NCBI RefSeq assembly: GCF_001612985.1
Contig: NZ_BDBM01000069.1
Span: 1-41,647 of the forward strand
DNA length: 41,647 nt
Direction of reading: 5' to 3'
DNA from: Nocardia gamkensis NBRC 108242
Lineage (GTDB): Bacteria; Actinomycetota; Actinomycetes; Mycobacteriales; Mycobacteriaceae
A program made the position numbers and the translations under genes. The notes under the pieces were generated by a model. The model was not told the DNA's origin and searched no databases. It saw nothing but the letters and a program-made list of their open reading frames with translations. Below are positions 8,320 through 16,424 of the stretch, one piece after another (the first letter of the stretch is position 1; each line of letters starts with the position of its first letter).

Positions 8320-8859
8320 GTGGCGACGATCCGTACTTGGAAATCGAACGCGACCCGTCGCGCGCAGCGTCGAACCCGCACCGAAGTTCAGCGGCGTACC
8401 GCCCAGCTGCAACCGTTCACACTGACCGCGTTCGGCCGAATTCTGGCCTCCGCCAGCGGTATCCCGGTCAGCATCGCCGCCAGCTCCACTCTGCCGCCAT
8501 CGGTGGCGGGCAGATGGATGCGCACCGGCACGGGAGATCTCATCGAATTCGACGCCGACTTGCCCGAGATCGCCCGCATCAACACCGTGCTGCACGAAGC
8601 AGGCCACATCCTGTACGGCCACGCCTCGGTCGAGCATCGGGTCGACGCGGGCGAGGCGCTGTGTTCCATACTCGGTCCCGCAGCCATCGCGCGCTTCGCG
8701 CACGTCAGATACCGATCGGCCTACGACACCGGGAGCGAGCGCGAAGCAGAGGACTTCGCCAGGCAAACCCTGCGCACGATCCTGTGGAGTGACGCAGGCA
8801 CCGGTGAGTCTGCCGGGTTGCTTGCGGCGCTGGGCTTTCCGCGCACTCGGATCGAGTAG
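8320..8859 (+). CDS. ImmA/IrrE-like zinc metallopeptidase-fold protein
   Basis: A 179-residue protein with LHEAGHILYGH, a gluzincin HExxH motif (residues 92-96 from this start), embedded in the fold of ImmA/IrrE-like proteins that sit beside XRE regulators. ImmA-type proteases cleave or release a partner repressor. The segment before the motif (PFTLTAFGRILASASGIP, then TGDLIEFDAD) is like the actinobacterial members paired with MAB_1171c-type membrane proteins. I prefer GTG 8320, which has GAAGGA 6 bases upstream; ATG 8290 in frame is the alternative and would add 10 residues. It is followed after 4 bases by the membrane protein gene, so the two are probably one operon. The regulator on the other strand converges on them. 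Function unproven. Confidence 0.78.
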   Translation: MATIRTWKSNATRRAQRRTRTEVQRRTAQLQPFTLTAFGRILASASGIPVSIAASSTLPPSVAGRWMRTGTGDLIEFDADLPEIARINTVLHEAGHILYGHASVEHRVDAGEALCSILGPAAIARFAHVRYRSAYDTGSEREAEDFARQTLRTILWSDAGTGESAGLLAALGFPRTRIE

Positions 8860-8863
8860 GCGA

Positions 8864-9895
8864 GTGGCACAGTTCGCCGGGGCGATCTCGGCGTTCATCG
8901 GTGTGGTTGTCGGCGCGTTGGCATGGCAGCTGGCACCGCAAGGCGCTCGGGGACAATGGAGGCCCATCGCCATCCTCGGGTTGGTCGCGCTCAGCTACCT
9001 CTTGCTCGCTCCGGCCTTCCAGGGTGTGTTCGCGCCTATCCGCGCCAACACCGCATACTTGTTGAGCAACCTGTGTGCTGTGACCGCAATAGTCTTGACA
9101 ACCCTGTACTGGCGAAACCATCTGTCAGCCGATCCGCCGACGCGACAACGGGTAGTTGTGGCACGCGCGGTATACGGGTCTGTCGGAGTAGTTCTGGTCT
9201 CGCTCTTCATGACTTCGCCGCAGCGGCCGGATGGACTGGGTTTCGCGCGGGAATTCTCCGGGAATCCGCGGATGCAACTGTACTGGGCCGTCCAGGCGAT
9301 CGTGGTGATCCACGCGATGTCCACCTTGGCGGGTGCGGCGGCTCGCGCCGGTGTGCGCGAGCGACAGTGGCGGCGAATCCTTTTGAGTGTGCTGGCAGGC
9401 GTGTGCGTCCTGCTCGTCGGGTACGAGATCTGGGTGCTCGTCGTCGTCGGTCTGTGGCCGGCCATGCCGCCGCTGTGGGCGCAACGCCTCACCATCTCGT
9501 TTCAAGTCGCGGTGAGTGTTCTGCTGGTGGTCGGCACAACCGGTCCTGTCGTGCTGGGGATACTTCGAAGCGCTCGACTGGCCAGCTCCTACATCGAACG
9601 ACTTGCACCCCTGCACCACTGGCTGACGCAACGCTACCCGCAGGTGCGATTCCGCTCCCGCGTGAGCAGGCGCGCGGAAACGCGCGTGACCGATATGTTG
9701 ATCGAGGTCAGTGACGCCCTACGACTGCTGCAACGCGAAGCGCCGGCGTTGGCCGCGGCCTACCGGCTGGACCACGAATCGATCCGCGCCGCAGCACGCG
9801 ACAGTCCCCGCCACGCGGCCTACGAACTCACTGCCGCAGAGCTTTTCGACGCCCGAACCCCTTCGGTCCTGAGCGTGAACCGTCCGGACGGGTAG
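8864..9895 (+). CDS. MAB_1171c-like seven-helix membrane protein
   Basis: A 343-residue integral membrane protein with seven predicted helices in the first 230 residues (for example FAGAISAFIGVVVGALAW, then VLVVVGLW and VLLVVGTTG in the last two), followed by a soluble C-terminal part of about 110 residues with charged helices. The arrangement fits the MAB_1171c family, annotated as putative transporters of unknown substrate. I chose GTG 8864, four bases after the metallopeptidase stop; the ATG at 8789 would overlap that gene by 71 bases. Translational coupling to the metallopeptidase is likely. In related genomes the family is found with an XRE regulator and an ImmA-like protein, as here. 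A role in sensing or transport at the membrane is inference. Confidence 0.72.
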   Translation: MAQFAGAISAFIGVVVGALAWQLAPQGARGQWRPIAILGLVALSYLLLAPAFQGVFAPIRANTAYLLSNLCAVTAIVLTTLYWRNHLSADPPTRQRVVVARAVYGSVGVVLVSLFMTSPQRPDGLGFAREFSGNPRMQLYWAVQAIVVIHAMSTLAGAAARAGVRERQWRRILLSVLAGVCVLLVGYEIWVLVVVGLWPAMPPLWAQRLTISFQVAVSVLLVVGTTGPVVLGILRSARLASSYIERLAPLHHWLTQRYPQVRFRSRVSRRAETRVTDMLIEVSDALRLLQREAPALAAAYRLDHESIRAAARDSPRHAAYELTAAELFDARTPSVLSVNRPDG

Positions 9896-9985
9896 CCGGG
9901 CTCCGGGCGCACACCGACCGCGATCACCGGGATGCTCGCAGCGGAACTGCTGTCGAACAGGCGCCCGGCCGGGCATCGTTGCGCA

Positions 9986-10417
9986 TCATGACGGGGGTTC
10001 AGGCAGATCCGGCGGGTCCGGGGGAAGCCCTTCTTGTACGCGGAGGAACTTCAGGTAGTCGATCAACGAGGCCAACGACTGCTGGGACAGGTCCATCGCG
10101 CGGAAGGCCACGGCTTCGAGGCCGGGTGCCGTGCTCAGGCGCAGGTATTCGATCTCTTGGCGGCCGCGCTGCCAGGCTTCCTCATCGGTGAAGAATCGAA
10201 TGTCCACGTCGAATGCCGCGGCCAGGCCGGTGGCATGTTTGAGTGAGGGGTTCTGCTTCAGCCCGGAACGCAATTGCGCGACGTATACCGCCGAAATCGG
10301 GTAGCCGAGGTCGGTGGCGCGGCGCGCTATCTCGTCGGCGGTATAGCGTCTGCCTTCGGGGTTCGGCATCGTTCGGAACAAGTACTCGAGGCGGTCGGAG
10401 AAGGCGCCATTGCCCAT
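9986..10417 (-). CDS. EspR-like XRE-family DNA-binding regulator
   Basis: A 143-residue regulator with an N-terminal helix-turn-helix of the EspR type: GRRYTADEIARR, then ISAVYVAQLRSGLKQNPSL, followed by FTDEEAWQRG and a helical C-terminal dimerisation segment. The resemblance to mycobacterial EspR extends over nearly the whole length. It starts at ATG 10417 with GGAG 9 bases upstream. It converges on the metallopeptidase and membrane protein genes and probably regulates itself: a perfect palindrome lies 40 bases upstream of its start and a related one a further 220 bases away. It is likely a transcriptional regulator for the local three-gene set. Direct control of the two partner genes is not shown by the sequence, because no copy of the operator is seen before 8290. 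Confidence 0.85.
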   Translation of the reverse strand: MGNGAFSDRLEYLFRTMPNPEGRRYTADEIARRATDLGYPISAVYVAQLRSGLKQNPSLKHATGLAAAFDVDIRFFTDEEAWQRGRQEIEYLRLSTAPGLEAVAFRAMDLSQQSLASLIDYLKFLRVQEGLPPDPPDLPEPPS

Positions 10418-10456
10418 ACCGCGCGCTCCTTCTCGACTCGAACTCGTCTTCGATAA

Positions 10457-10480
10457 GCGGTTATGCTACAGCATAACCGC
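10457..10480. promoter_or_regulatory. Palindromic operator upstream of the EspR-like gene
   Basis: Perfect 10-bp arms GCGGTTATGC and GCATAACCGC flank TACA. It lies 40 bases before the regulator's ATG, a good place for autoregulation. Its core TTATGCTACAGCATAA is matched at 13 of 16 positions by the core at 10697-10712. Confidence 0.75.
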
Positions 10481-10688
10481 TCGCTCGTGGCGCGCCCGGC
10501 CCTCGGCTCTTGCGCCATTGCCGCCGAACTCGGCGGGTGCTCGACGGGCAACCCTGCAGCGTATCGGTGATTCCGTACGCGACTCGTAAACGGAGCGTGC
10601 GGGTTACAGCTTGCGCGTGGCCGGATGACGGAGTGCTGTGGGTGTGACTTGGGTCATATTTCGAGCCGCGGCACGCTCTGTGCCGAGG

Positions 10689-10718
10689 CACAATTATTAT
10701 ACTTCAGTATAATTTGTG
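10689..10718. promoter_or_regulatory. Second, A/T-rich operator with the same core
   Basis: Arms ATTATACT and AGTATAAT flank TC, with CACAA and TTGTG pairing further out (two unpaired T between). It contains TATAAT in both orientations, so it overlaps a likely -10 hexamer. Its core TTATACTTCAGTATAA resembles the operator at 10457-10480. It sits about 240 bases before the coiled-coil gene at 10950. The rest of 10481-10949 shows no convincing gene. Confidence 0.65.
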
Positions 10719-10806
10719 AGACTGCGACGGTTGTGCCGATCGCTGCGTCTTTACTAGGGAATAGGTAGAAGAATTGGCATACACAGTCGCGATGCCGTGC
10801 GCGACC

Positions 10807-10828
10807 GGCCATTCGTCGACGAATGGCC
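10807..10828. promoter_or_regulatory. Perfect 22-bp palindrome in the intergenic region
   Basis: The arm GGCCATTCGTC is followed without a spacer by its exact reverse complement. It lies 122 bases before ATG 10950. It could be an operator for a dimer or an RNA hairpin; its sequence differs from the two upstream operators. Confidence 0.55.
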
Positions 10829-10949
10829 CCGTGGGCTGCAGCGTGACTTACGAGCCGTCGGCGGTGCAGCGTTACCGGCCGGGTGTGCGTGGGCGTCGAC
10901 GGTGCCGCGCATCGGATAGTGGGCTGAGATGGGAAGGACGAAAGACGTC

Positions 10950-11282
10950 ATGGGACTGCTGACGAAGGGGCCGTTCGAGATGGTCGGCCGGGCCGAGCGA
11001 ACTCTCGTCGACGTGGAATCGGTCTTGTGCCGGGTGGAGGATACGTTCGCCAGGACCGAGGCGACCCTCGACGTCGTCAGCACCACGTTGACCACGGCAG
11101 CGCAGACAATGGTGGCGTCTCGGACCACCCTCGCGGCGGTGGACGAGCGGCTCGCGGAAGTGAGCACCATGACGCGTGAGGCCGTCGCGCTGATGGAGGG
11201 GACACGCGCCCTGCTGGACGACCTGCTTGCCGTGGTGGAGAAGCTGGCGGCGCAACCGGTCACCGGGGGCATTCAACGGTGA
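10950..11282 (+). CDS. Small coiled-coil protein of unknown function
   Basis: A 110-residue, almost wholly helical protein starting MGLLTKGPFEMVGRAERTL. Heptad-like spacing of Val, Leu and Ala with Thr and Glu runs from residue 15 to the end, consistent with a coiled coil. There are no membrane segments and no catalytic motifs. I chose ATG 10950 over ATG 10929 because AAGGA lies 11 bases upstream and because proteins of this kind begin MGLL; the longer start lacks a binding site. Related small helical proteins are common in nocardiae as hypothetical proteins. The gap 11283-11494 shows no gene. Function unknown. Confidence 0.65.
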   Translation: MGLLTKGPFEMVGRAERTLVDVESVLCRVEDTFARTEATLDVVSTTLTTAAQTMVASRTTLAAVDERLAEVSTMTREAVALMEGTRALLDDLLAVVEKLAAQPVTGGIQR

Positions 11283-11494
11283 GACACCCGGATCGCCCGT
11301 ACTAGCGACAGCAAACTCGATTACCGCCGGGCAAACCGCCCATTCCGGCTCGGGCCGAGTCGTCGCATGCGTCGGTACGTGCCGTAGATGCGCAACCATT
11401 GACCACCGCGAACGCGGCCGCGATCTTCGCGCTGCCCGGGAAAGTCAGTCGGCAATGCCCACCATCCGCGATTTGCCTGCGTACCATCACCGGC

Positions 11495-11704
11495 ATGCAG
11501 CTATCCACCCGCAATCAACTCGACGGCACCGTCATCTCCGTCACCCGCGGCGAAGCCATGGCCGTGGTCCGTGTCCGGCTCACCGGCGGTGACGAGATCA
11601 CCTCCTCGATTACCCGAGACGCGGTCGACGACCTGGAACTCACCGAGGGCTCGGCCGTCAAAGTCCTCATCAAAGCGACAGAGGTGGCGCTCGGCGTCGA
11701 ATAG
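11495..11704 (+). CDS. Molbindin (TOBE-domain molybdate-binding protein)
   Basis: A 69-residue single TOBE (Mop) domain: MQLSTRNQLDGTVISVTRGE, then VVRVRLTGGDEITSSITRD and a C-terminal VKVLIKATEVALGVE. The pattern NQLxGTV ... SxITRxSVxxL ... IKATxVMLG is typical of molbindins, which store or buffer molybdate as multimers. I chose ATG 11495 because the conserved domain begins at its first residue; the in-frame extension to 11399 is not domain-like. No molybdate transporter gene is adjacent, so it acts as an orphan here. Confidence 0.87.
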   Translation: MQLSTRNQLDGTVISVTRGEAMAVVRVRLTGGDEITSSITRDAVDDLELTEGSAVKVLIKATEVALGVE

Positions 11705-11743
11705 TCGCGCTGCTGCCGGACCGGCGAATCCGGCCGCACGGAC

Positions 11744-12229
11744 TCACCCGACTTCTCGGCCTGCCGGCTGCCGCCAGCGCTCCACGACGACCTGGTAGGG
11801 ATCGTCGTAGATGATCCTGCCCGGAGCATCGGAACTCAGGCGGGACCATTCGATGCCATGGGCGTCCAGAATCGCGAGATAGCCGTTCACGCGGGCGATC
11901 AAATGGGTGGCCGAGGACTTGAACCATGCTTCGGCCTCCGGATGGCGGCCTCGGTCGTAGGGCGAGGGATCGAGGCGTCCGGGATCGACGAGATTATCGT
12001 GGTACCAGTCATTTTCACGGCGCCGGAACTGCTCTTGCGGTGCGGTGAGCCGCCCCGCCCAAGCCAGGCCGTTGACCAATGCGAAGACTCCGGGATACCG
12101 GCCGTGACGGTTGGGCGCTGCCGACTGGTATCGGATGAAGAGCATGTCGGCCGCGTCGGTGGCGGATGCGGAGCGCAACGGTTCACCTTCGCAGTCGGCG
12201 CAGGGCTTCGGTGCAACGGGATTCACCAT
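11744..12229 (-). CDS. Conserved hypothetical protein with KSSATHLI motif
   Basis: A 161-residue soluble protein, starting MVNPVAPKPCADCEG. It has conserved-looking segments FIRYQSAAPNRHGRYPGVF, LVNGLAWAGRL, NDWYHDNLVDPG, AEAWFKSSATHLIARVNGY and IIYDDPYQVVVERW. I recognise this pattern from actinobacterial hypothetical proteins but know no function. I chose ATG 12229 because the frame upstream (to 12505) overlaps the opposite-strand P450 fragment and looks non-coding. No strong ribosome-binding site is seen. A CxxC pair near the N-terminus may be chance. It borders a decayed stretch. Confidence 0.65.
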   Translation of the reverse strand: MVNPVAPKPCADCEGEPLRSASATDAADMLFIRYQSAAPNRHGRYPGVFALVNGLAWAGRLTAPQEQFRRRENDWYHDNLVDPGRLDPSPYDRGRHPEAEAWFKSSATHLIARVNGYLAILDAHGIEWSRLSSDAPGRIIYDDPYQVVVERWRQPAGREVG

Positions 12230-12391
12230 ATCTGCGAATCCGCTCTTCTGCCGCGAAGCATGCGAGGTCGGCGGGGGAGATTCCACGCGGGTGCCGAGAG
12301 CGAGGACCGGGGGTTCGGTTCCATTGGTTTCGTGTCGGGGAATTCGGTTCTGAGGCAGAGACTTCCGGTTCCGTGTCAGTGCAAGAGCGGG

Positions 12392-12937
12392 TTGACCGAC
12401 GACGAACTGGTCCAGACGTTGTGGTTGGTGATCATCGCCGGCCACGAGACGACGGTGCACTTGTTGGGCAACGCGGTCATCGCGTTGTGTTCGCATCCCG
12501 CGCAACTGGCCGAAGCCAGGGCCGAGGAGCGGTGGTCGGACGTCGTGGAGGAGGTTCTGCGATTCCGTTCGTCGGCCTGCGTCATGTTCAATCGGTATGC
12601 GCTGCGGGATGTCACCATCGCCGGGGTAGAGGTTCCCGCAGGCGCGATCGTGGGCTGGTACGCCGGGGTGGGTCGGGATCTACGACGGCATCCGGACGCC
12701 GATGTCTTCGATATCGATCACGATCACCGAGATCAATTGGCTTTCGGTCGAGGGCCGCACTTCTGTCTCGGCGCACCTCTGGCGCGCCTGGAGAGTCAGG
12801 TCGCGCTGTCGACGCTGTTCAACAGCTTTCCCGGGCTGCGCCTGGCGTGCGAGCCGGACTCCATCCCGCTCAGCGCGCAGTTCATCACTTGCGGGCCGCT
12901 CGCTCTGCCTGTGCTCCTCGGACCCATCGCGAGTTGA
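12392..12937 (+). pseudogene. C-terminal half of a cytochrome P450, N-terminus missing
   Basis: About 181 codons encode the C-terminal part of a bacterial P450: LTDDELVQTL, I-helix AGHETT, K-helix EEVLRF (ExxR), the meander and the haem loop FGRGPHFCLGAPLARLE with its Cys ligand. The first roughly 200 residues (helices A-H and substrate pocket) are absent; upstream sequence in frame does not resemble a P450 and overlaps the gene on the other strand. A functional enzyme is therefore unlikely. A TTG at 12392 could act as a start, but the product would lack half the fold. The codons remain well conserved, suggesting a recent truncation. Confidence 0.85.
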
Positions 12938-12986
12938 ACGGTTTCCGGCCGGTAGTCGTCGTCAAGCTGCCGAATGGGGCCGGTAT

Positions 12987-13125
12987 TCAGGAACGCAGTA
13001 ACTGCCTCACCCGCGCTGACTCGCGGGTGAGGTGGTCGCGCTCCGGTGCGCTGGTGGCCGCGCGGGAGGCCTCGGCGTACAGCTCGGCGGCCTGCTCGAG
13101 GTCGCCGGCGCGGTGTGGGAGGGAA
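12987..13125 (-). pseudogene. Small helical C-terminal remnant
   Basis: The minus strand reads AGDLEQAAELYAEASRA, then ERDHLTRESARVRQLLRS and a stop at 12987. This looks like the last helices of a TPR-like or sigma-factor C-terminal domain, with coding-like composition. Upstream the similarity appears to continue in another frame (RLQLEPLLHRLPS), so a frameshift is likely. No start codon is evident. Between 12938 and 13318 I see no intact gene. The identification is weak. Confidence 0.35.
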
Positions 13126-13318
13126 GCCGGTGCAGGAGTGGCTCGAGTTGCAGCCGTTCCTCACCGCGATGCCTACTTTCTGGGCCCGATCGCACCGTCT
13201 TTCAGTGGGAATTCGCCGGGCGTTCGCTGCCGCCTCCCCTTCGCCGACCGCGGCATCTTTGTCGAGGGTTTCGGCGCGTTACTCGCTGTTCGGCGCGGGC
13301 TCCGGAGCGCTCGCAGTG

Positions 13319-13813
13319 CTATCGCTGGGCGAGCTGTTGCGCGCTGGCGTAGGCGAGGTGGAGGAAGTCCGCGCCGGTCAACGCGGCCAGGGCGTCGGCG
13401 ACCAGGCGGGTGGCGCGGGGCGCGAACACGTGACCGATGGTGAAGCCGGTGATCACCCAGACGTCGAAGCAGAACGGGCAGGTGAGCAACTCTCCGATGC
13501 TGTGTTTCCACCCGTCGGCGGCCTTGGGTTGCTCCATCACTTCGCCGGGGCCTCCGTCGCCGGTGGGGCGGGTGAACGGGGCGCGCAGGGGTGCGGTGAT
13601 CGTGTCCTTGGTCGCGGTACGCGACAGCTTGTGTGCGGCGACCGCGGTGACCACCAGCTCCTGCACGCTCATGGCCCGCGGCAGTTGCCGGTGGGTCAGC
13701 CTGCCGAGCAGAGCGACCACGGACACGGTGATGCCGAACATCGCCATCGTGGCGAGGTAGCCGCTCATCGAGCGTCGGATGTCGGTCTCGGGGCGCCCTT
13801 CGACTGCGGTCAT
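13319..13813 (-). CDS. DUF1360 family membrane protein
   Basis: A 164-residue protein with an N-terminal membrane segment (YLATMAMFGITVSVVALLG), a central helix followed by HKLSRTATKDTITAPLRAPF, the conserved TCPFCFDVWVITGF element and a C-terminal hydrophobic helix. HKLSR..KD and TCPFC..W are the signatures of DUF1360, which includes the sporulation protein YjcZ-like/CotN region of Bacillus relatives and many actinobacterial proteins of unknown role. It starts at ATG 13813. It is divergent from the HAD gene across 174 bases. Function unknown. Confidence 0.78.
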   Translation of the reverse strand: MTAVEGRPETDIRRSMSGYLATMAMFGITVSVVALLGRLTHRQLPRAMSVQELVVTAVAAHKLSRTATKDTITAPLRAPFTRPTGDGGPGEVMEQPKAADGWKHSIGELLTCPFCFDVWVITGFTIGHVFAPRATRLVADALAALTGADFLHLAYASAQQLAQR

Positions 13814-13987
13814 GCAGCGGGCATACCCGCATGAGCGGCTCTGACTCCCGAAGCTGTCCTGAACCTGACCGTCACTGCACTACGCCATATCTGTCCGATT
13901 CGAGACCGGCCCGCCGCGTGCCGGCAAGCAGCCGGGCGCGGATGTGGATGCTGGTCTCAGCGCCATTCGCCGATAGCCTTCACCTCC

Positions 13988-14818
13988 ATGCCATCTTCTG
14001 GTTCGCACTCGCACGACCTCCGCGCGGTCGTCTTCGACTGGCGAGGCACTCTCGTCTCAGAACTTTCCCCCCGACGCTGGACGCAGGAAGCCCTGCGACG
14101 GGCCGGTCGCAGACACGACGACGCCGCCGCCATCGCCCTCCTCCAGGACATTCGAACGGCCGCCGGCCAACCGAACCGCCTGCAATCACCGCAGGGAAAC
14201 ACGAGCGCCGCTCGTCACCGGGAGACCTACTACGCGGTCTTCGCGGACGCCGGACTCGACACCGAACTCTGCGACGCGCTTTTCGCAGTGGATTCCGACC
14301 CGACTTACAACCATTTCGCTGCCGACGCCGCGGCTACTCTCACCAGTCTGTTCGAAGAGGGCTACAAGATAGGTGTACTCAGCAACATTCACTTCGACAT
14401 CCGGCCCTTCTTCGCCGAGGCAGGGCTGTCCGATTCGATCGAAACTTTCGTCCTGTCGAACGAGCACGGGATCCAGAAGCCCGACCCTGCCATATTCCGC
14501 CTCACGTGCGAGCAACTCGGCACTCGCCCCGAGGAAACCCTCATGGTCGGAGACCGGCCTTCTCGCGATGGCGCAGCCGTGGAGGTCGGGATGCCGACCC
14601 TGCTCGTCCCTTCGTTGACCGATCCCCAGCGGCGTCAACTCCACCTGGTCAGCAACGCCCTCGGTGCCGATCATGTGCCGGGCGGGTCCGACGTCCCGGG
14701 TTCGGAGGGGTTCGCCGGCGTAGCGGAGCGCCGGACCACCCGGCCGGCCGCGGCGCGCACCACCGCGCGCGGCGTCCACACTCCCCGAGGCCGGCGTCAC
14801 GGCAGAATGATCGGATGA
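13988..14818 (+). CDS. HAD-superfamily hydrolase-like protein
   Basis: A 276-residue protein with HAD motifs in order: VVFDWRGTL (I), VLSNIH (II), KPDPAIF (III, Lys) and MVGDRPSRDG (IV). In motif I the usual second Asp (DxDGT) is Arg, so ordinary acid-base phosphatase chemistry is doubtful; some HAD subfamilies lack this Asp. After about residue 225 the sequence becomes Arg-, Pro- and Gly-rich (ERRTTRPAAARTT) and does not look like a HAD domain, which suggests the original stop was lost or the end was replaced. Start ATG 13988. The stop lies 72 bases before the broken esterase gene. Confidence 0.75.
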   Translation: MPSSGSHSHDLRAVVFDWRGTLVSELSPRRWTQEALRRAGRRHDDAAAIALLQDIRTAAGQPNRLQSPQGNTSAARHRETYYAVFADAGLDTELCDALFAVDSDPTYNHFAADAAATLTSLFEEGYKIGVLSNIHFDIRPFFAEAGLSDSIETFVLSNEHGIQKPDPAIFRLTCEQLGTRPEETLMVGDRPSRDGAAVEVGMPTLLVPSLTDPQRRQLHLVSNALGADHVPGGSDVPGSEGFAGVAERRTTRPAAARTTARGVHTPRGRRHGRMIG

Positions 14819-14889
14819 TTGCGGGGATCGACGGCTCATGTTCAGCTCGAGGCCAACTGATGATCGGGCTCCGACGGTACGCATCGCTG

Positions 14890-16324
14890 ATGAGAACGCA
14901 CCACTGGACCCGAAGCCCACTCGTCATGGTCGCCGTGTGCGCGATCGCCGTTCTGTCGGCTTGCTCGTCATCGAGCTCGGAGGCGGCCTTCACCGCCACC
15001 AGAGATCAGCCCTTGGTGATCTCGCTGGACGATCTGATGGCCGAGACCGGCGGCAGCGCCGCGGTCGGGATCGCCGATCCGCAGCACGGCGCGATCACCC
15101 GGCGCACCGACGGTGCGGTGGTGTACACGCCGGCGGCCGGGTACAGCGGGCCGGACAGCATCACCGTGACCACCACCGACGCGGTGAAGTTGTTCACCCC
15201 CGATATTCCGCCGTTCGGTGAGTTCGGTGGCGTGAGCCTGCAGGGCAGCGGATACGGGTCGGCGTTCACGCCGGTGCCCGGATCGACCGACGAGTTCTAT
15301 GGTCTCACCGACCGCGGGCCGCCCGTTCAACGGCTTGGTCGACACCTCCGCCGGCACCGGCGAGACCATGCGCGACCTCGACGGCGCGATCCTGCCGCCC
15401 ACTGATCACGGCCTCGACATCGAGGGCCTGGTCGCCATGCCCGACGGCAGCTTCTGGGTGTCCGACGAGTACGGGCCATTCCTTGTGCATTTCGACGCCG
15501 ACGGCACCGAGCTGGAACGGCTGGCGCCGGGCCGAGGTCTGCCCGAGGAGCTTTCGTTGCGCACTCCCAACCAGGGTATGGAGGGGCTCACCGTCACGCC
15601 GGACGGCGGCACCCTGGTCGGCATCATGCAGAGCGCATTGAACGAGCCGGGTGTCGCGTCGACGCGCGAGGTGCCCATGACCCGGATCGTCACCGTGGAT
15701 CTGAAGACCCGGGAGGTCAGAGAATTCGTCTATCCGCTGGAGGAGCCGAAGCAGAAGCTCGCGGTCTCCGAGATCATGGCGCTGAGCAACACCACCTTCC
15801 TGGTCGACGAGCGCGACGGAAACAAAACGCCCAAGGCGAACAAGAAGTTGTGGACCATCGACATCACCGGCGCGACGGATGTCGGACCGCAGGCGAAGGT
15901 TGCGGGAGCGCAATACGATCCGCGGCTGGGCCTGCTGGTGAACGGGAAGCCACTGGAACTCCTGGTCGGTGCCGTGTCCACCGCCGACGGCGTCGCCACG
16001 CTGCGTAAGGCGGGCGTCACCCCCGTCACCAAGAAGTCCGGCCTGGACCTCGGGGGCCTGCTGGACAGCCTGAACGCCGACGGCAAGTTCTTCGGACACG
16101 ACAAGATCGAGGGCGTCGCCACCCGTGACGGGGGCAAGACCCTCTACATCGCAGCCGACAGCGACTTCGGCGTCGAGGCCGCCACCGGCGATCAGCTGCC
16201 GTTCGGATTGAAGGCGAAACTCCTCGCCAACGGCATGCAGGACACCGGTGAGGTGCTGATGGTCGACACCACCGCACTACCCGCCGAAACGCACGCGCGG
16301 ACGATCACGATCACGGTGAAGTAG
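14890..16324 (+). pseudogene. Phytase-like esterase lipoprotein gene broken by an internal deletion
   Basis: The 5' part (14890 to about 15320) encodes a lipoprotein: signal VAVCAIAVLSAC with the lipobox Cys, an Ig-like stretch, then FTPVPGSTDEFYGLTDRGP. The 3' part, in another frame (about 15320-16324), encodes PFNGLVDTSAGTGETMRDLDG, then GLDIEGLVAMPDGSFWVSDEYGP, FGHDKIEGVAT and LYIAADSDFG, the hallmarks of the 'esterase-like activity of phytase' family. In intact members the two parts are joined by extra residues after GLTDRGP; here the junction is direct and out of frame. The 3' half alone lacks a signal peptide, though it could start at ATG 15299. ATG 14860 is an alternative start for the 5' part. 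Confidence 0.8.
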
Positions 16325-16343
16325 ATCGCACCGGGCTCCACGA

Positions 16344-16375
16344 AGCGCTCGGCTGGGAATCTCCCGCCGAGCGCT
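16344..16375. terminator. Bidirectional hairpin terminator between convergent genes
   Basis: Arms AGCGCTCGGC and GCCGAGCGCT flank an inner GGGA/TCCC stem. It lies between the ends of the esterase pseudogene and the small secreted protein gene. Confidence 0.7.
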
Positions 16376-16424
16376 CCGAAGTTCGGACCACCAGGGGAGT
16401 TCGCCCTGTCCCGCGTGGGGTGGC

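Noticed and set aside
10774..10962. Possible small gene between the EspR-like and coiled-coil genes
   Set aside because: TTG start, no binding site, Arg-rich end and overlap with the next gene; the palindrome at 10807-10828 lies inside it. More likely regulatory DNA.
12166..13443. Plus-strand open frame of 425 codons across the P450 remnant
   Set aside because: Different frame from the P450 motifs, Arg-rich, no domain.
15299..16324. Reading the 3' half of the phytase-like gene as an intact shorter gene
   Set aside because: It lacks a signal peptide and the first part of the propeller, both of which are present upstream in another frame.
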